A stretch of DNA of 64,000 nt from Citrifermentans bremense R1 (GCF_000426865.1 NZ_AUGE01000015.1:43164-107163); one strand, 5' to 3'. Shown: positions 20,650 through 30,121, counted from the stretch's first letter. A program made the numbers and translations. Notes: generated by a model from the letters alone, not told the origin.

Positions 20650-21528
20650 ATGCAGCAACTCATAGAAAAGGCGAGCACACTCATGGAGGCGCTCCCTTAT
20701 ATCAGACGTTTTTCCGGCAAGACTATCGTCATCAAGTACGGCGGCCACGCGATGGCTGATGAGAAGCTCAGGAAGTCTTTCGCACTCGACGTCATCCTGC
20801 TCAAATACATTGGCATCAACACCGTGGTAGTACACGGAGGCGGTCCGCAGATAAACGAGACACTGAAGCGCTACGGCATAGTGTCGGAATTCGTCAAGGG
20901 GATGCGCGTCACCGATAAAGAGACCATGGGCGTCGTGGAGATGGTCCTGACCGGGCAGGTCAACCGCGAGGTGGTGGGATACATCAACCAAAACGGCGGC
21001 CGCGCGGCCGGGCTCTCCGGCAAAGACGGCGACCTCTTGATCTGCGAGAAGCTCTTGCAGGAAGTGAAGAGCGAAGACGGCAGCACCGAGACGGTCGACA
21101 TCGGTTTCGTCGGCGACGTAGTCGAGGTGAATCCGGCCATATTACAGGCATTGGAAAAGGGGGGCTTCATACCGGTCATAGCGCCGGTAGGAGTAGGTCG
21201 AGCCGGGGAGAGCTACAACATCAACGCCGACGTCGTGGCCGGCAAGGTCGCGGCCGCCCTTAACGCCGAAAAACTGATCCTTTTGACCGACGTCTCGGGA
21301 GTGAAGAGCAAGGAGGGGGAACTCCTCTCCAGCATCCCGCTCGCCGATGTACCCGCCCTCATCGACAACGGCACCGTCACCGGCGGGATGATCCCCAAGG
21401 TCACCTGCTGCACCGACGCGCTTGTCGCCGGGGTCAAGAAGGCCCACATCGTGGACGGCCGGATCGAGCACGCGATCCTGCTGGAGATCTTCACCAACGT
21501 CGGGATCGGAACGGAAATACAGGCTTAA
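20650..21528 (+). CDS. argB: Acetylglutamate kinase
   Basis: A 292-residue ArgB that phosphorylates N-acetylglutamate in arginine synthesis. Motifs are [28 protein letters not shown], the substrate-binding [14 protein letters not shown] and the C-terminal [13 protein letters not shown] segment ([17 protein letters not shown]). The length and NRE/GGM motifs fit the arginine-sensitive bacterial type. The ATG preceded by AAGAGG is chosen; an in-frame ATG 15 bases upstream has no ribosome-binding site. First gene of the arginine cluster. Confidence 0.95.
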   Translation: MQQLIEKASTLMEALPYIRRFSGKTIVIKYGGHAMADEKLRKSFALDVILLKYIGINTVVVHGGGPQINETLKRYGIVSEFVKGMRVTDKETMGVVEMVLTGQVNREVVGYINQNGGRAAGLSGKDGDLLICEKLLQEVKSEDGSTETVDIGFVGDVVEVNPAILQALEKGGFIPVIAPVGVGRAGESYNINADVVAGKVAAALNAEKLILLTDVSGVKSKEGELLSSIPLADVPALIDNGTVTGGMIPKVTCCTDALVAGVKKAHIVDGRIEHAILLEIFTNVGIGTEIQA

Positions 21529-21547
21529 CTGCTAACTGCCAACTGCC

Positions 21548-21671
21548 GTTCAACGTTCAACGTTCAACAACATTCGAGCCAGTGGAAGCCTCACCGTACG
21601 GCGCCGTCACAATGACGAGACAACGCTGCAGACGCCGCCTCTCGAACGTTGAACCCGGAACGTTGAACGGT
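21548..21671. repeat. GTTCAACGTT snap-back repeat between argB and argD
   Basis: The left arm is CCGTTCAACGTTCAACGTTC; the right arm is GAACGTTGAACC, CGGAACGTTGAACGG. It is the same family as the repeats upstream of recA. It fills the gap just before the argD ribosome-binding site and can fold as a long hairpin in mRNA. Confidence 0.7.
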
Positions 21672-21685
21672 TTCTAGGAGATTCT

Positions 21686-22879
21686 ATGAATTCAGCAGCA
21701 TGGATGGAAAAAGCTGACAAATATATCATGAAGACCTACGGCCGCTATCCGCTCGTCCCGGTAAAGGGCGAGGGATGCTACCTGTGGGACGCGGACGGCA
21801 AGAAGTACCTCGACTTCCTCGCGGGGGTCGCGGTGAACAACCTGGGACACTGCCACCCGAAGGTTACGGCGGCCCTCGCCAAGCAGGCGGCGGAGCTGAT
21901 CCACTGCTCGAACTACTACCATATCCCGCAGCAGATCGAGCTGGCCGAGCTCCTTTGCAGACTCTCCTTCGCGGACAAGGCGTTCTTCTGCAACTCGGGC
22001 GCCGAGGCGAACGAGGCGGCCATCAAGCTGGCCAGAAAGTACAGCCGCGAGAAGTACGGCGTCGACCGCTACGAAATCATCACCGCCATATCCTCCTTCC
22101 ACGGCCGCACCATGGCGACGGTCTCGGCGACCGGCCAGGAGAAGGTGCAGAAATTCTTCGATCCCCTGCTGCACGGGTTCCGCCACGTGCCGTTCAACGA
22201 CGCCAAGGCGCTGAAGGAGGCCATCGGCCCCTGCACCTGCGCCATCATGCTGGAGCCGATCCAGGGCGAGGGTGGCGTGGTGGTCCCGGACGCCGCCTAC
22301 TTCCAGCAGGTGCGCCAGATCTGCGACGACAACAACCTGATCCTCATCTTCGACGAGGTGCAGGTGGGGATGGGCAGGACCGGGAAGATGTTTGCCCACG
22401 AGCACTTCGGCATCACCCCCGACATCATGACGCTGGCCAAGGCGCTGGCCGGCGGCGCCCCCATCGGGACCATGCTGGCCACCGAGAAGCTGGCGGCAGC
22501 CTTCACCCCCGGAACCCACGGCTCCACCTTCGGCGGCAACCCGCTGGTCACCGCCGCCGCCGTCGCCACCATCAGGGCTATCATGGAAGAAGGGGTCCTG
22601 AACCACTGCGAGGAGATCGGCGAGTACCTGATGGGCGAGTTGGAGGCGCTGAAGCATAAGTTCCCCGGCTTCATCATCGACGTGCGGGGCATCGGCCTCA
22701 TGATCGGGGTCGAGCTTTCCATCCCCGGCGGCGACGTGGTGAAGACGGCCCTCTCCCGGGGGCTGCTCTTGAACTGCGCCCAGGAAAAGGTGCTCCGTTT
22801 CGTGCCCCCCTTGATCGTCGGAAAGAAAGAAGTGGACGACATGCTCAGCATTTTGACCGGGATTCTGCAGGAACTGTAA
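21686..22879 (+). CDS. argD: Acetylornithine aminotransferase
   Basis: A 397-residue class III PLP aminotransferase. Landmarks are YLDFLAGVAVNNLGHCHPKV, FFCNSGAEANEAAIKLARKY, the PLP-stacking Asp in LIFDEVQVGMGRTGKMFA and the Schiff-base Lys in DIMTLAKALAGGAPIG. It converts N-acetylglutamate semialdehyde to N-acetylornithine and may also serve lysine synthesis (DapC), as is common for ArgD. AGGAG lies before its ATG. Confidence 0.95.
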   Translation: MNSAAWMEKADKYIMKTYGRYPLVPVKGEGCYLWDADGKKYLDFLAGVAVNNLGHCHPKVTAALAKQAAELIHCSNYYHIPQQIELAELLCRLSFADKAFFCNSGAEANEAAIKLARKYSREKYGVDRYEIITAISSFHGRTMATVSATGQEKVQKFFDPLLHGFRHVPFNDAKALKEAIGPCTCAIMLEPIQGEGGVVVPDAAYFQQVRQICDDNNLILIFDEVQVGMGRTGKMFAHEHFGITPDIMTLAKALAGGAPIGTMLATEKLAAAFTPGTHGSTFGGNPLVTAAAVATIRAIMEEGVLNHCEEIGEYLMGELEALKHKFPGFIIDVRGIGLMIGVELSIPGGDVVKTALSRGLLLNCAQEKVLRFVPPLIVGKKEVDDMLSILTGILQEL

Positions 22880-22888
22880 CTGCTCCCT

Positions 22889-22944
22889 CCCCCTCCCTTG
22901 ACGGGAGGGGGAAGTTGATATGAGGTGCCGGCTCGGCCGGCACC
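22889..22944 (+). promoter_or_regulatory. Two tandem hairpins between argD and argF
   Basis: CCCCCTCCC-5-GGGAGGGGG is followed 12 bases later by GGTGCCGG-5-CCGGCACC. Neither has a T-tract. They could slow or process the transcript between the two arginine genes. Confidence 0.4.
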
Positions 22945-22972
22945 ATTAAAACTAGAAACGAGACCACACCAC

Positions 22973-23884
22973 ATGAAAAGAGACTTCCTCGCGCTGAGCC
23001 AGTTCTCGAAGGCTGAACTGGACGCGATCTTCCTGTTGACCAAAGAGCTCAAGGAAAAGCAAAAAAAGGGCGTCGAGCACCACCTTTTGAAAGGGAAGTC
23101 GCTCGCCATGATCTTCGAGAAGTCCTCCACCCGCACCAGGCTCTCCTTCGAGATAGGGATGTACCAGCTGGGAGGGCACCCGCTCTTCATCTCCAGCAAG
23201 GACTCGCAGATGGGTCGCGGCGAGCCGATCAAGGACACCGCCCGCGTCATGGCGCGCTACTGCGACGGCGTCATGATCCGCACCTTCGCCCAGGAGACGG
23301 TGGAGGAGTTCGCCAAATACGCCTCCGTCCCCATCATCAACGGCCTCACCGACCTGCACCACCCCTGCCAGATCATGGCCGACATCTTCACCGTGATCGA
23401 GCACAGGGGGGGGTACCAGGGGCTCAAGTTCGCCTGGATCGGCGACGGCAACAACATGGCCAACAGCTGGATCGAGGCCGCGGCCATCTTCGGCTTCGAC
23501 CTGACCCTCGCCTGCCCCGAAGGGTACGATCCGAACCCGCAGGTGCTTGAGTGGGCGCAAAAACACGCCAGCTCCAAGATCGTCGTCACCCGCGACCCGA
23601 AGGAAGCGGCCCAGGACGCAGACGTCTTGAACACCGACGTCTGGGCCAGCATGGGACAGGAAGAGGAGCAGAAGATCAGGGAGAAGGCCTTCGTAGGTTT
23701 CCAGTTGAACGAGGAGCTCCTGGACTTGGCCCGCGGCAACGCCATGGTGCTCCACTGCCTGCCGGCCCATCGTGGCGAGGAGATCACCGACGACGTCATC
23801 GAAGGCCCCCACTCCGCGGTCTGGGACGAGGCGGAAAACCGGCTGCACGTGCAAAAGGCCATCATGGCCATCTTGATGAAGTAG
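22973..23884 (+). CDS. argF: Ornithine carbamoyltransferase
   Basis: A 303-residue OTC. The carbamoyl-phosphate site is FEKSSTRTRLSFE; further landmarks are the HHPCQIMAD segment (LTDLHHPCQIMADIFT) and the ornithine-site VLHCLPAHRGEEITDDV. It makes citrulline from ornithine. The ATG before KRDFLALSQF gives normal family length; the ribosome-binding site is weak, and an upstream in-frame ATG would add 16 unlike residues. Confidence 0.95.
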   Translation: MKRDFLALSQFSKAELDAIFLLTKELKEKQKKGVEHHLLKGKSLAMIFEKSSTRTRLSFEIGMYQLGGHPLFISSKDSQMGRGEPIKDTARVMARYCDGVMIRTFAQETVEEFAKYASVPIINGLTDLHHPCQIMADIFTVIEHRGGYQGLKFAWIGDGNNMANSWIEAAAIFGFDLTLACPEGYDPNPQVLEWAQKHASSKIVVTRDPKEAAQDADVLNTDVWASMGQEEEQKIREKAFVGFQLNEELLDLARGNAMVLHCLPAHRGEEITDDVIEGPHSAVWDEAENRLHVQKAIMAILMK

Positions 23885-23909
23885 TTTCAAAGCTGAAGGA
23901 GGCTTTGAG

Positions 23910-24209
23910 ATGAAACAGCTGGAAGAGATAAAAGAGATCATCCGGGATCACAAGGCTGAACTCGCAGAGGAGTTCAGCGTCGCGGAGATCGGCGTCTTCG
24001 GCTCGGTGGTAAGGGGAGAGGCGCGCGAGGACAGCGATGTGGACGTACTCGTCGACTTCAGCAGCCCCATCGGTCTCATGAAGTTCATGAGGTTGGAGTA
24101 CCACCTCGAGGAACTCTTCGGCTGCACCAAGGTCGATCTCGTCTCGCGGAAAGCTCTCAAGCCGTACATCGGCAAGACAATCCTGCAAGAAGTCCAGTAT
24201 GTGGTTTAG
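23910..24209 (+). CDS. MNT-type minimal nucleotidyltransferase
   Basis: A 99-residue protein with the MNT signature GVFGSVVRGEAREDSDVDVL: the GS(x)2RG turn followed by the catalytic Asp pair DSDVDVLVDF, with further acidic positions downstream. The family usually pairs with a HEPN toxin and AMPylates it (MntA-type antitoxin). No HEPN frame lies on either side here; the 64 bases to argG hold no gene. It is an orphan lodged in the arginine operon, preceded by AAGGAGG. Function in this setting is unknown. Confidence 0.85.
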   Translation: MKQLEEIKEIIRDHKAELAEEFSVAEIGVFGSVVRGEAREDSDVDVLVDFSSPIGLMKFMRLEYHLEELFGCTKVDLVSRKALKPYIGKTILQEVQYVV

Positions 24210-24273
24210 ACATACTCTGGACCTGCTACCTGTCCTCGAAGAACTAGTAAAAAACAACGCATAAGGAGAACCC

Positions 24274-25494
24274 ATGGCAAAGAAAGAAGTGAAAAAGATC
24301 GTCCTCGCCTACTCCGGCGGGCTTGACACCTCCATCATCCTCAAATGGCTCAAAAACGAGTACGGCTGCGAAGTGGTCACCTTCTCCGCTGACCTGGGAC
24401 AGGGGGACGAGCTGGAGCCGGTCCGCGAGAAGGCGTTCAAGACGGGCGCCGACAAGGTCTACATCGACGACCTGCGCGAAGAGTTCGTGCGCGACTTCGT
24501 GTACCCGATGTTCCGCGCCAACGCGATCTACGAAGGGTCTTATCTCCTCGGCACCTCCATCGCGCGCCCGCTGATCGCCAAGCGCCAGATGGAAATCGCC
24601 AAGATCGAGGGGTGCGACGCGGTCTCCCACGGCGCCACCGGCAAGGGTAACGACCAGGTTCGCTTCGAGCTCGCCTACTACCACTTCAACCCCGGCATCA
24701 CCGTCGTGGCCCCGTGGAGGGAATGGAAACTCAACTCCCGCCAGGCGCTGATCAACTACGCGAAGAGAAACGACATCCCGATCCCGATCACCAAGAAGCG
24801 CCCCTGGTCTTCCGACCGGAACCTTTTGCACATCTCCTTCGAAGGCGGCATCCTGGAGGACACCTGGCTGGAGCCCCCCGAGAACATGTTCGTGCTGACC
24901 AAGGCTCCGGAGAAGGCGCCGAACAAGCCGCAGTACATCGAGATCGAGTTCGAAAAAGGGAACGCGGTGGCTGTCGACGGCGTGCGCATGTCCCCGGCCG
25001 AGCTTCTGGCTCACCTGAACACCATCGGCGGCGAGCACGGCATCGGCCGCGTAGACCTCCTGGAGAACCGCTCGGTCGGCATGAAGTCCCGCGGCGTGTA
25101 CGAGACCCCGGGCGGCACCATCCTGCGCGAGGCGCACATGGCCGTCGAGCAGATCACCATGGACCGTGAAGTCATGCACCTGAGGGACTCCCTGATCCCG
25201 CGCTACGCCGAGATGATCTACAACGGCTACTGGTTCTCCCCGGAGCGCGAGATGATGCAGTGCATGATCGACGAATCCCAGAAGACCGTGAACGGCGTGG
25301 CAAGGATGAAGCTCTACAAAGGTCACTGCCGCACCGTGGGCAGGAAATCCGAGAGCGACTCGCTCTTCAACCTCGACTTCGCCACCTTCGAGAAGGATCA
25401 GGTCTACAACCAGGCGGACGCCGAGGGCTTCATCAAGCTGAACTCCCTGAGGCTCAGGATCCGTTCGCTCATGCTGGCCAACAAGAACAAGTAA
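24274..25494 (+). CDS. argG: Argininosuccinate synthase
   Basis: A 406-residue ArgG. The PP-loop is [18 protein letters not shown], followed by [35 protein letters not shown] and [19 protein letters not shown] are family-specific. It joins citrulline and aspartate with ATP. It has an AAGGAGA ribosome-binding site. A perfect 14-bp palindrome after the stop may end the transcript. Confidence 0.97.
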   Translation: MAKKEVKKIVLAYSGGLDTSIILKWLKNEYGCEVVTFSADLGQGDELEPVREKAFKTGADKVYIDDLREEFVRDFVYPMFRANAIYEGSYLLGTSIARPLIAKRQMEIAKIEGCDAVSHGATGKGNDQVRFELAYYHFNPGITVVAPWREWKLNSRQALINYAKRNDIPIPITKKRPWSSDRNLLHISFEGGILEDTWLEPPENMFVLTKAPEKAPNKPQYIEIEFEKGNAVAVDGVRMSPAELLAHLNTIGGEHGIGRVDLLENRSVGMKSRGVYETPGGTILREAHMAVEQITMDREVMHLRDSLIPRYAEMIYNGYWFSPEREMMQCMIDESQKTVNGVARMKLYKGHCRTVGRKSESDSLFNLDFATFEKDQVYNQADAEGFIKLNSLRLRIRSLMLANKNK

Positions 25495-25519
25495 GGCAAC
25501 TGGCAGTACAGGAGGGTCC

Positions 25520-25549
25520 ATAGGGGCACGAAACCTTTCGTGCCCCTAT
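25520..25549 (+). terminator. Perfect 14-bp palindromic hairpin after argG
   Basis: ATAGGGGCACGAAA, CC, TTTCGTGCCCCTAT: 14 paired bases around a two-base centre. No long T-run follows, so it may be a processing or pausing element. It ends ten bases before the Nudix ATG. Confidence 0.55.
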
Positions 25550-25559
25550 CTCGCTTTAT

Positions 25560-25988
25560 ATGGAGCAAAACGGATTCAAGGCGGGCCATATCGTCACCTC
25601 GGTGGTAGCGGTCATCATCGACACCGAGGACCGGGTGCTTCTCACCAAGCGCAACGTCCCTCCCTTCCAGGGGGAATGGGTGATGCCGGGTGGGAAGATC
25701 GATCTCGGGGAGCCCATCGTAGCCGCACTCAAGCGCGAGGTGTGGGAGGAAGTAGGGCTCGAAGTGGAGGTTGGCGAGCTGATCGACGTCTTCGAGCATG
25801 TGACGCCAGGCGAAGACAACTATCACTTCATCATCATCTATTACCGCTGCACCCCGCTTTACTGCGACGTGAAGCACAACCGGGACGAAGTGGCCGAGGC
25901 GCGCTGGGTAGCGGCCGAAGAATTGGCCGAGTACAAGATCCCCGCCGGCGCACGGTTCATTTTAGGAAAGACGTTTAGAACCGTTTAG
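25560..25988 (+). CDS. Nudix hydrolase
   Basis: A 142-residue protein with a complete Nudix box: GG, five residues, E, seven residues, REVWEEVGLEV (positions about 40-62). The preceding LLTKRNVPPFQGEWVMPGG and the later DEVAEARWVAAEELAEY resemble MutT/ADP-ribose-type enzymes, but the substrate cannot be told. There is no Shine-Dalgarno sequence in front of the ATG, and the palindrome after argG sits right upstream, so translation may be weak, leaderless or from a processed end. Confidence 0.88.
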   Translation: MEQNGFKAGHIVTSVVAVIIDTEDRVLLTKRNVPPFQGEWVMPGGKIDLGEPIVAALKREVWEEVGLEVEVGELIDVFEHVTPGEDNYHFIIIYYRCTPLYCDVKHNRDEVAEARWVAAEELAEYKIPAGARFILGKTFRTV

Positions 25989-25991
25989 AAC

Positions 25992-26182
25992 CAATTGACA
26001 ATTGATAATTGACAATTGACAATGGGAACCCCTTCTCAGCTCCACTGTCACTTGTCTATCTTCAACTGCCGCAGTTCTTTGTCATCATTCAATGCAGCTA
26101 CTTGTTAGTGGTGTCAAGTTGTTCGTTGTAAATTGGTGTTCAGACGTTCGTTGTCAATTGTCAATTATCAATTGTCAATTGG
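25992..26182. repeat. AATTGACAATTG snap-back repeat
   Basis: The left arm has CAATTGACAATTGATAATTG with a further ACAATTGACAATT; the right arm is the complement (TTGTCAATTGTCAATTATCA and beyond), about 130 bases away. An extra TTGTCAATTGG copy reaches into the next gene's leader. It is AT-rich in a GC-rich genome. Confidence 0.75.
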
Positions 26183-26213
26183 TTTTCGCCGTTCGTTGTC
26201 AATTGGGGTTAGT

Positions 26214-27356
26214 GTGGTCAAGATCATCGAGAAACATGTCCAGCTCGATTTCCCCCTGGGTCATCACCTGCACTGTCTCATCGCCCAGATCCCTAACCGG
26301 CTGAGGCGCCGGGACCACCTCTTCACGCTGGAAAAGCCCGAAGAGCAGTGGCGCATGGTGCAAAGCGTGCTCGATCTCGTGGCGGCGGGCGACGGGAACC
26401 TGAAGCGGCTGCACTTTCTCATGTTTCCGGAAATCTCGGTGCCGATGTCGCACTTCGACGAGATGCTCTCGATCATCGAGCACAAGTTCCGTCCCAACAC
26501 GGTGACCATGTTCGGCCTGGAGCAGATCACCCTGGAGCAGTACCGCAGCTTGCTGATCCGGTTCCACGCGGACAACGCGGACGCCCTGGAATGCGTTGAG
26601 CACGACGTGGATTCCGGCGACATCCTCGGCATGCCGGTCAACTGGTGCTGCATCGCCATCAAGGAATCGACCGGCAGGGTCCGGGTCTTCCTCGAAGCGA
26701 AGACGCACCCTTTCCGCGGCGAGGAGTTCCTGGACAAGGACCACGACCTGTACCGCGGGCGCCATTTCTACCTCTTCCGGGGGGAACCGGCCTGCTTCAA
26801 CTTCATGACGATAATCTGCCTCGATTACCTCTACCGCGACCTCTACTCGTCCAACATCAAGCAGATCATCGATCACTCGAACCGGCTCTTCTTCACCATG
26901 AGGCAGTCCCTGGACGCCCTCTTCGTGATCCAGTGCAACCCGAAACCGGAGCACCGCTCCTATCGCGAGGTGCTCTCGGGCTTCTACGGCGAATACCTTG
27001 AGGACACGCCGGGGGTGCGCGAAACGGTGACGCTGTTCGGCAACTGTTCCGACGAAAGCGAGATCCAGGGGGTCCGCTGCGCCCCGTGCTACGGGATTTC
27101 CTTCGTGGCCATCAGCGCAAAGCACAAGATGCTCCCTTACCAGGAGCAGGAGTTTTCCAGCGACGATTTCGACGGCGCGCCGGTCTGCCGCCTGCGCTTC
27201 AGCTCGGGAACGAGACTCTTCTATTTCAACCTCCCCCTGAACCACGAGCTGGACCCCCGAACCTCCAGGGTCCCCCTCAAGGTGCACGCGGTGATGCGCT
27301 GGGCCGGCGAGGGATGGGTTAAGGTGGGGGACGGCGAGGGGCCTGCCCCGACCTGA
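26214..27356 (+). CDS. Solitary carbon-nitrogen hydrolase (nitrilase)-like protein
   Basis: A 380-residue protein that I do not recognise at family level. Three segments fit the Glu-Lys-Cys triad of the nitrilase fold in the right order: Glu in LHFLMFPEISVPM, Lys in VFLEAKTHPFRGEEF and Cys in FMTIICLDYLYRDL. A later DALFVIQCNPKPEHRSY is unlike ordinary amidases. There is no signal peptide. I choose a GTG start because the upstream open frame is repeat sequence; the ribosome-binding site is poor, so the N-terminus is uncertain. It sits between the Nudix gene and argH, flanked by repeats on both sides, which suggests a mobile or recently inserted gene. Confidence 0.6.
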   Translation: MVKIIEKHVQLDFPLGHHLHCLIAQIPNRLRRRDHLFTLEKPEEQWRMVQSVLDLVAAGDGNLKRLHFLMFPEISVPMSHFDEMLSIIEHKFRPNTVTMFGLEQITLEQYRSLLIRFHADNADALECVEHDVDSGDILGMPVNWCCIAIKESTGRVRVFLEAKTHPFRGEEFLDKDHDLYRGRHFYLFRGEPACFNFMTIICLDYLYRDLYSSNIKQIIDHSNRLFFTMRQSLDALFVIQCNPKPEHRSYREVLSGFYGEYLEDTPGVRETVTLFGNCSDESEIQGVRCAPCYGISFVAISAKHKMLPYQEQEFSSDDFDGAPVCRLRFSSGTRLFYFNLPLNHELDPRTSRVPLKVHAVMRWAGEGWVKVGDGEGPAPT

Positions 27357-27376
27357 TCTGCAGTTGGTTCAACGGA

Positions 27377-27411
27377 AAATCCCCCCTGTCCCCCCTTCGC
27401 AAAGGGGGGAA
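27377..27411. repeat. Third copy of the DUF559-associated GC-rich repeat
   Basis: AAAATCCCCCCTGTCCCCCC, TTCGCAAA, G-run, AA: nearly identical to the right flank of the DUF559 gene, but alone. It lies between the nitrilase-like gene and argH. Confidence 0.85.
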
Positions 27412-27544
27412 CGCAAGTTCACGATCAGCGCTTCGTGGGCAGATATACTCCCAGGTTCCCGGAACTCCCAGAGGAACCCTTTTATGACGCACCTACCCTC
27501 CCCCGGCGGAAGGGTTGCTATTCACAATCCAGCAGGAGATAAAC

Positions 27545-28921
27545 ATGTCCAAAGACAAGCTGTGGGGCGGGCGCTTCACCCAACCCACCGACAAGTTCGT
27601 AGAAGAATTCACCGCCTCCATCAACTTCGATAAGCGCCTGTACCACCAGGACATCCGCGGCTCCATCGCCCACGCCACCATGCTGGGCAAGCAGGGGATC
27701 ATCCCGGTTGCCGACGTGGAGGACATCGTCTCGGGGCTGAAGACTATCCTGGAGCAGATCGAGGCGGGCGAGTTCGACTTCTCGGTCTCTTTGGAAGATA
27801 TCCACATGAACATCGAGGCGCGGCTCTCCGAGAAGATCGGCGACGCCGGCAAGAGGCTCCACACCGGCCGCTCCAGAAACGACCAGGTGGCGCTCGACAT
27901 CAGGCTCTACCTGCGGGACGAGCTGGTGGAGGTCTCGGCTTACATCGACCTCTTGATCGACGCCATCATCCACCAGGCGGAGGAGAACCTCGGCGTGATC
28001 ATGCCCGGCTTCACCCACCTGCAGACCGCCCAGCCGATCCTCTTCTCGCACCACATGATGGCCTACCACGAGATGCTCAAGCGGGACAAGGCGCGCATGG
28101 AGGACTGCCTGAAAAGGACCAACGTGCTTCCCCTGGGCGCAGGCGCCCTGGCCGGGACCACCTTCCCCATCGACCGCGAGTATGTGGCGGAACTCCTCGA
28201 CTTCGACGGGGTCACCCGCAACTCGCTCGACTCGGTCTCCGACCGCGACTTCGCCATGGAGTTCTGCGCCGCCTCGTCGATCCTGATGGTGCACCTCTCC
28301 CGCTTCTCGGAGGAGCTGATCCTCTGGTCCACCAGCGAGTTCAAGTTCGTGGAGCTCTCCGACTCCTTCTGCACCGGTTCCTCCATCATGCCGCAGAAGA
28401 AGAACCCGGACGTCCCTGAGCTGGTGCGCGGCAAGACCGGCCGCGTCAACGGCAACCTGGTGGCCCTCTTGACCCTGATGAAATCGCTCCCGCTCGCCTA
28501 CAACAAGGACATGCAGGAGGACAAGGAGCCGTTATTCGACACCATCGACACGGTGAAAGGGTGCCTCAAGGTCTTCGCCGACATGGTGCGCGAGATGAAG
28601 ATCAACCCGGAGCGGATGAAGACGGCCGCCGCCGCGGGTTTCTCCACCGCGACCGATGTGGCCGACTACCTGGTGCGTAAGGGAATCCCCTTCCGCGACG
28701 CCCACGAGATCGTTGGTAAGACGGTGCGCTACTGCATCGAGAACGAGATGGACATCCCCGCGCTTTCGCTTGCCGAGTGGCAGCTTTTCTCAGGGCGCAT
28801 ACAGGAGGACATCTTCGAATCGATCACCCTGGAGGCCTCGGTCAACGCCCGTCGCGCGACCGGCGGCACCGCGCTGGAGCGGGTGCGCGCGGAGATCGCC
28901 CGGGCCAAGGAAGGAAGGTAA
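27545..28921 (+). CDS. argH: Argininosuccinate lyase
   Basis: A 458-residue ArgH. Landmarks are [53 protein letters not shown] and the fumarase/lyase signature [20 protein letters not shown] with the catalytic Ser. It splits argininosuccinate into arginine and fumarate. The ATG after CAGGAGATAAAC is chosen over an earlier in-frame ATG. Last enzyme of the arginine set in this window. Confidence 0.97.
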   Translation: MSKDKLWGGRFTQPTDKFVEEFTASINFDKRLYHQDIRGSIAHATMLGKQGIIPVADVEDIVSGLKTILEQIEAGEFDFSVSLEDIHMNIEARLSEKIGDAGKRLHTGRSRNDQVALDIRLYLRDELVEVSAYIDLLIDAIIHQAEENLGVIMPGFTHLQTAQPILFSHHMMAYHEMLKRDKARMEDCLKRTNVLPLGAGALAGTTFPIDREYVAELLDFDGVTRNSLDSVSDRDFAMEFCAASSILMVHLSRFSEELILWSTSEFKFVELSDSFCTGSSIMPQKKNPDVPELVRGKTGRVNGNLVALLTLMKSLPLAYNKDMQEDKEPLFDTIDTVKGCLKVFADMVREMKINPERMKTAAAAGFSTATDVADYLVRKGIPFRDAHEIVGKTVRYCIENEMDIPALSLAEWQLFSGRIQEDIFESITLEASVNARRATGGTALERVRAEIARAKEGR

Positions 28922-28923
28922 CG

Positions 28924-29694
28924 GTGGCGTCTTTGAGGGGAATTTGCTGCGGCTTGATCCTGGCCGCGACGCTGGCGCTTCTTTCCGGCTGCGGCAAGAA
29001 AGGTCCGCTGGTGCCGCCGGAAGCACTGGTGCCGGCGCCGGTCACGAACCTGGCGCTGGCCCAGAAGGATGGGCGGTTCCAGGTAAGATGGTCCGCGCCT
29101 TCGAAGCAGGAAGGGGGGGCTGCGCTTAAGGACCTGGCCGGCTTTCTCCTGTTCAAGCGCGTCGTGCTCCCCCCCAACGACGACTGCGAGGAGTGCGCGA
29201 CCGCCTACGGCGAACCGGTGAAGATAGAAATCGAGTACCCCAAGGCGGCAAAGCGATCCGGGAACTTCTGGATCTACGACGACCGCGACCTGACCGCGGG
29301 AAAGCTGTACCAGTACAAGCTCCGCTCCTTCACGACGGCAGGTGTCCAGAGCAAGGATTCCAACCGGGCGCGCCGCACCGCGGCCATCCCACCGCTGCCA
29401 CCCGTGCTGGAGGCCGCATCCTCCGCCGAAGCGGTGACTCTTTCCTTTGTGGGGCTCCCCCCGGAGCAGGGAACGCCCGCCGGGTACAACATCTACCGCA
29501 GCAAGAAGGGGGAAGAGTTCCCCCTCTTCCCCCTCAACGCGACGCCGGTCACCGCCAACAACTACGTAGACCACCTCCCGCAATTCGGCGTTCCCTTCAG
29601 CTATGCGGTCACGAGCGTCGCCACGGTAGGGGAAGAGACCATAGAGAGCGCACCCTCAAACGTGGCGGAAGGTTCCCTGACGCTTCCTGAATAA
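28924..29694 (+). CDS. Lipoprotein with two fibronectin III-like domains
   Basis: A 256-residue protein that starts with GTG two bases after the argH stop, with AAGGAAGG upstream. The signal peptide ends in a lipobox (LALLSGC, Cys23), followed by GKKGPLVPPE, a tail shared with the small LptM/YifL-type lipoproteins often found beside argH and lysA. After it come two beta-rich segments resembling fibronectin III domains (about 40-155 and 160-250; GYNIYRSKKGEEFPLFPLN is typical). Probably outer-membrane anchored and facing the periplasm. Function unknown; argH linkage suggests only co-transcription. Confidence 0.8.
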   Translation: MASLRGICCGLILAATLALLSGCGKKGPLVPPEALVPAPVTNLALAQKDGRFQVRWSAPSKQEGGAALKDLAGFLLFKRVVLPPNDDCEECATAYGEPVKIEIEYPKAAKRSGNFWIYDDRDLTAGKLYQYKLRSFTTAGVQSKDSNRARRTAAIPPLPPVLEAASSAEAVTLSFVGLPPEQGTPAGYNIYRSKKGEEFPLFPLNATPVTANNYVDHLPQFGVPFSYAVTSVATVGEETIESAPSNVAEGSLTLPE

Positions 29695-29757
29695 CCCCCT
29701 CTCCTTGCCTTTTTAAGAGGTTCATGATAATAACCGAGGGCACGAATTAACCTTTTC

Positions 29758-29779
29758 AGGCGCCGTCTGGGCGCCTTTT
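29758..29779 (+). terminator. Terminator-like hairpin abutting the gatC ribosome-binding site
   Basis: AGGCGCC-5-GGCGCCT followed by TTTT, then GGAG and the gatC ATG ten bases on. It may close the argH-lipoprotein transcript. Because it touches the gatC ribosome-binding site, it could also act as an attenuator. Confidence 0.6.
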
Positions 29780-29788
29780 GGAGCGGTC

Positions 29789-30076
29789 ATGAAGATCACA
29801 AGAGAACAGGTGGAGCATGTGGCGCGGCTCGCCCGGCTGGAGCTTTCCGAAGCCGAGCTGGACACCTTCACCGGGCAGATGGACTCGATACTTTCCTACG
29901 TGGAGAAGCTGAACGCGCTGGACACCGAAGGGATCGTGCCGACCTCCCACGCGGTCCCGATGGAGAACGCCTTCAGGGCGGACGAGGCGACCGGCTCGAT
30001 AGGCGTCGAGGCGGCCCTGGCCAACGCCCCGCTGCGCGCCGAGAGCTTCTTCAGGGTTCCCAAGGTCATCGAGTAG
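29789..30076 (+). CDS. gatC: Asp/Glu-tRNA amidotransferase subunit C
   Basis: A 95-residue GatC. It has EQVEHVARLARLELSEAELD at the N-terminus and the C-terminal ESFFRVPKVIE, both family hallmarks. It holds the GatA-GatB complex that amidates Glu-tRNA(Gln) and Asp-tRNA(Asn). First gene of gatCAB. Confidence 0.95.
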   Translation: MKITREQVEHVARLARLELSEAELDTFTGQMDSILSYVEKLNALDTEGIVPTSHAVPMENAFRADEATGSIGVEAALANAPLRAESFFRVPKVIE

Positions 30077-30121
30077 TCGCATCTATCTTTTTTTCCCAGT
30101 TCAGGTTCCGGAGTGTTATCA

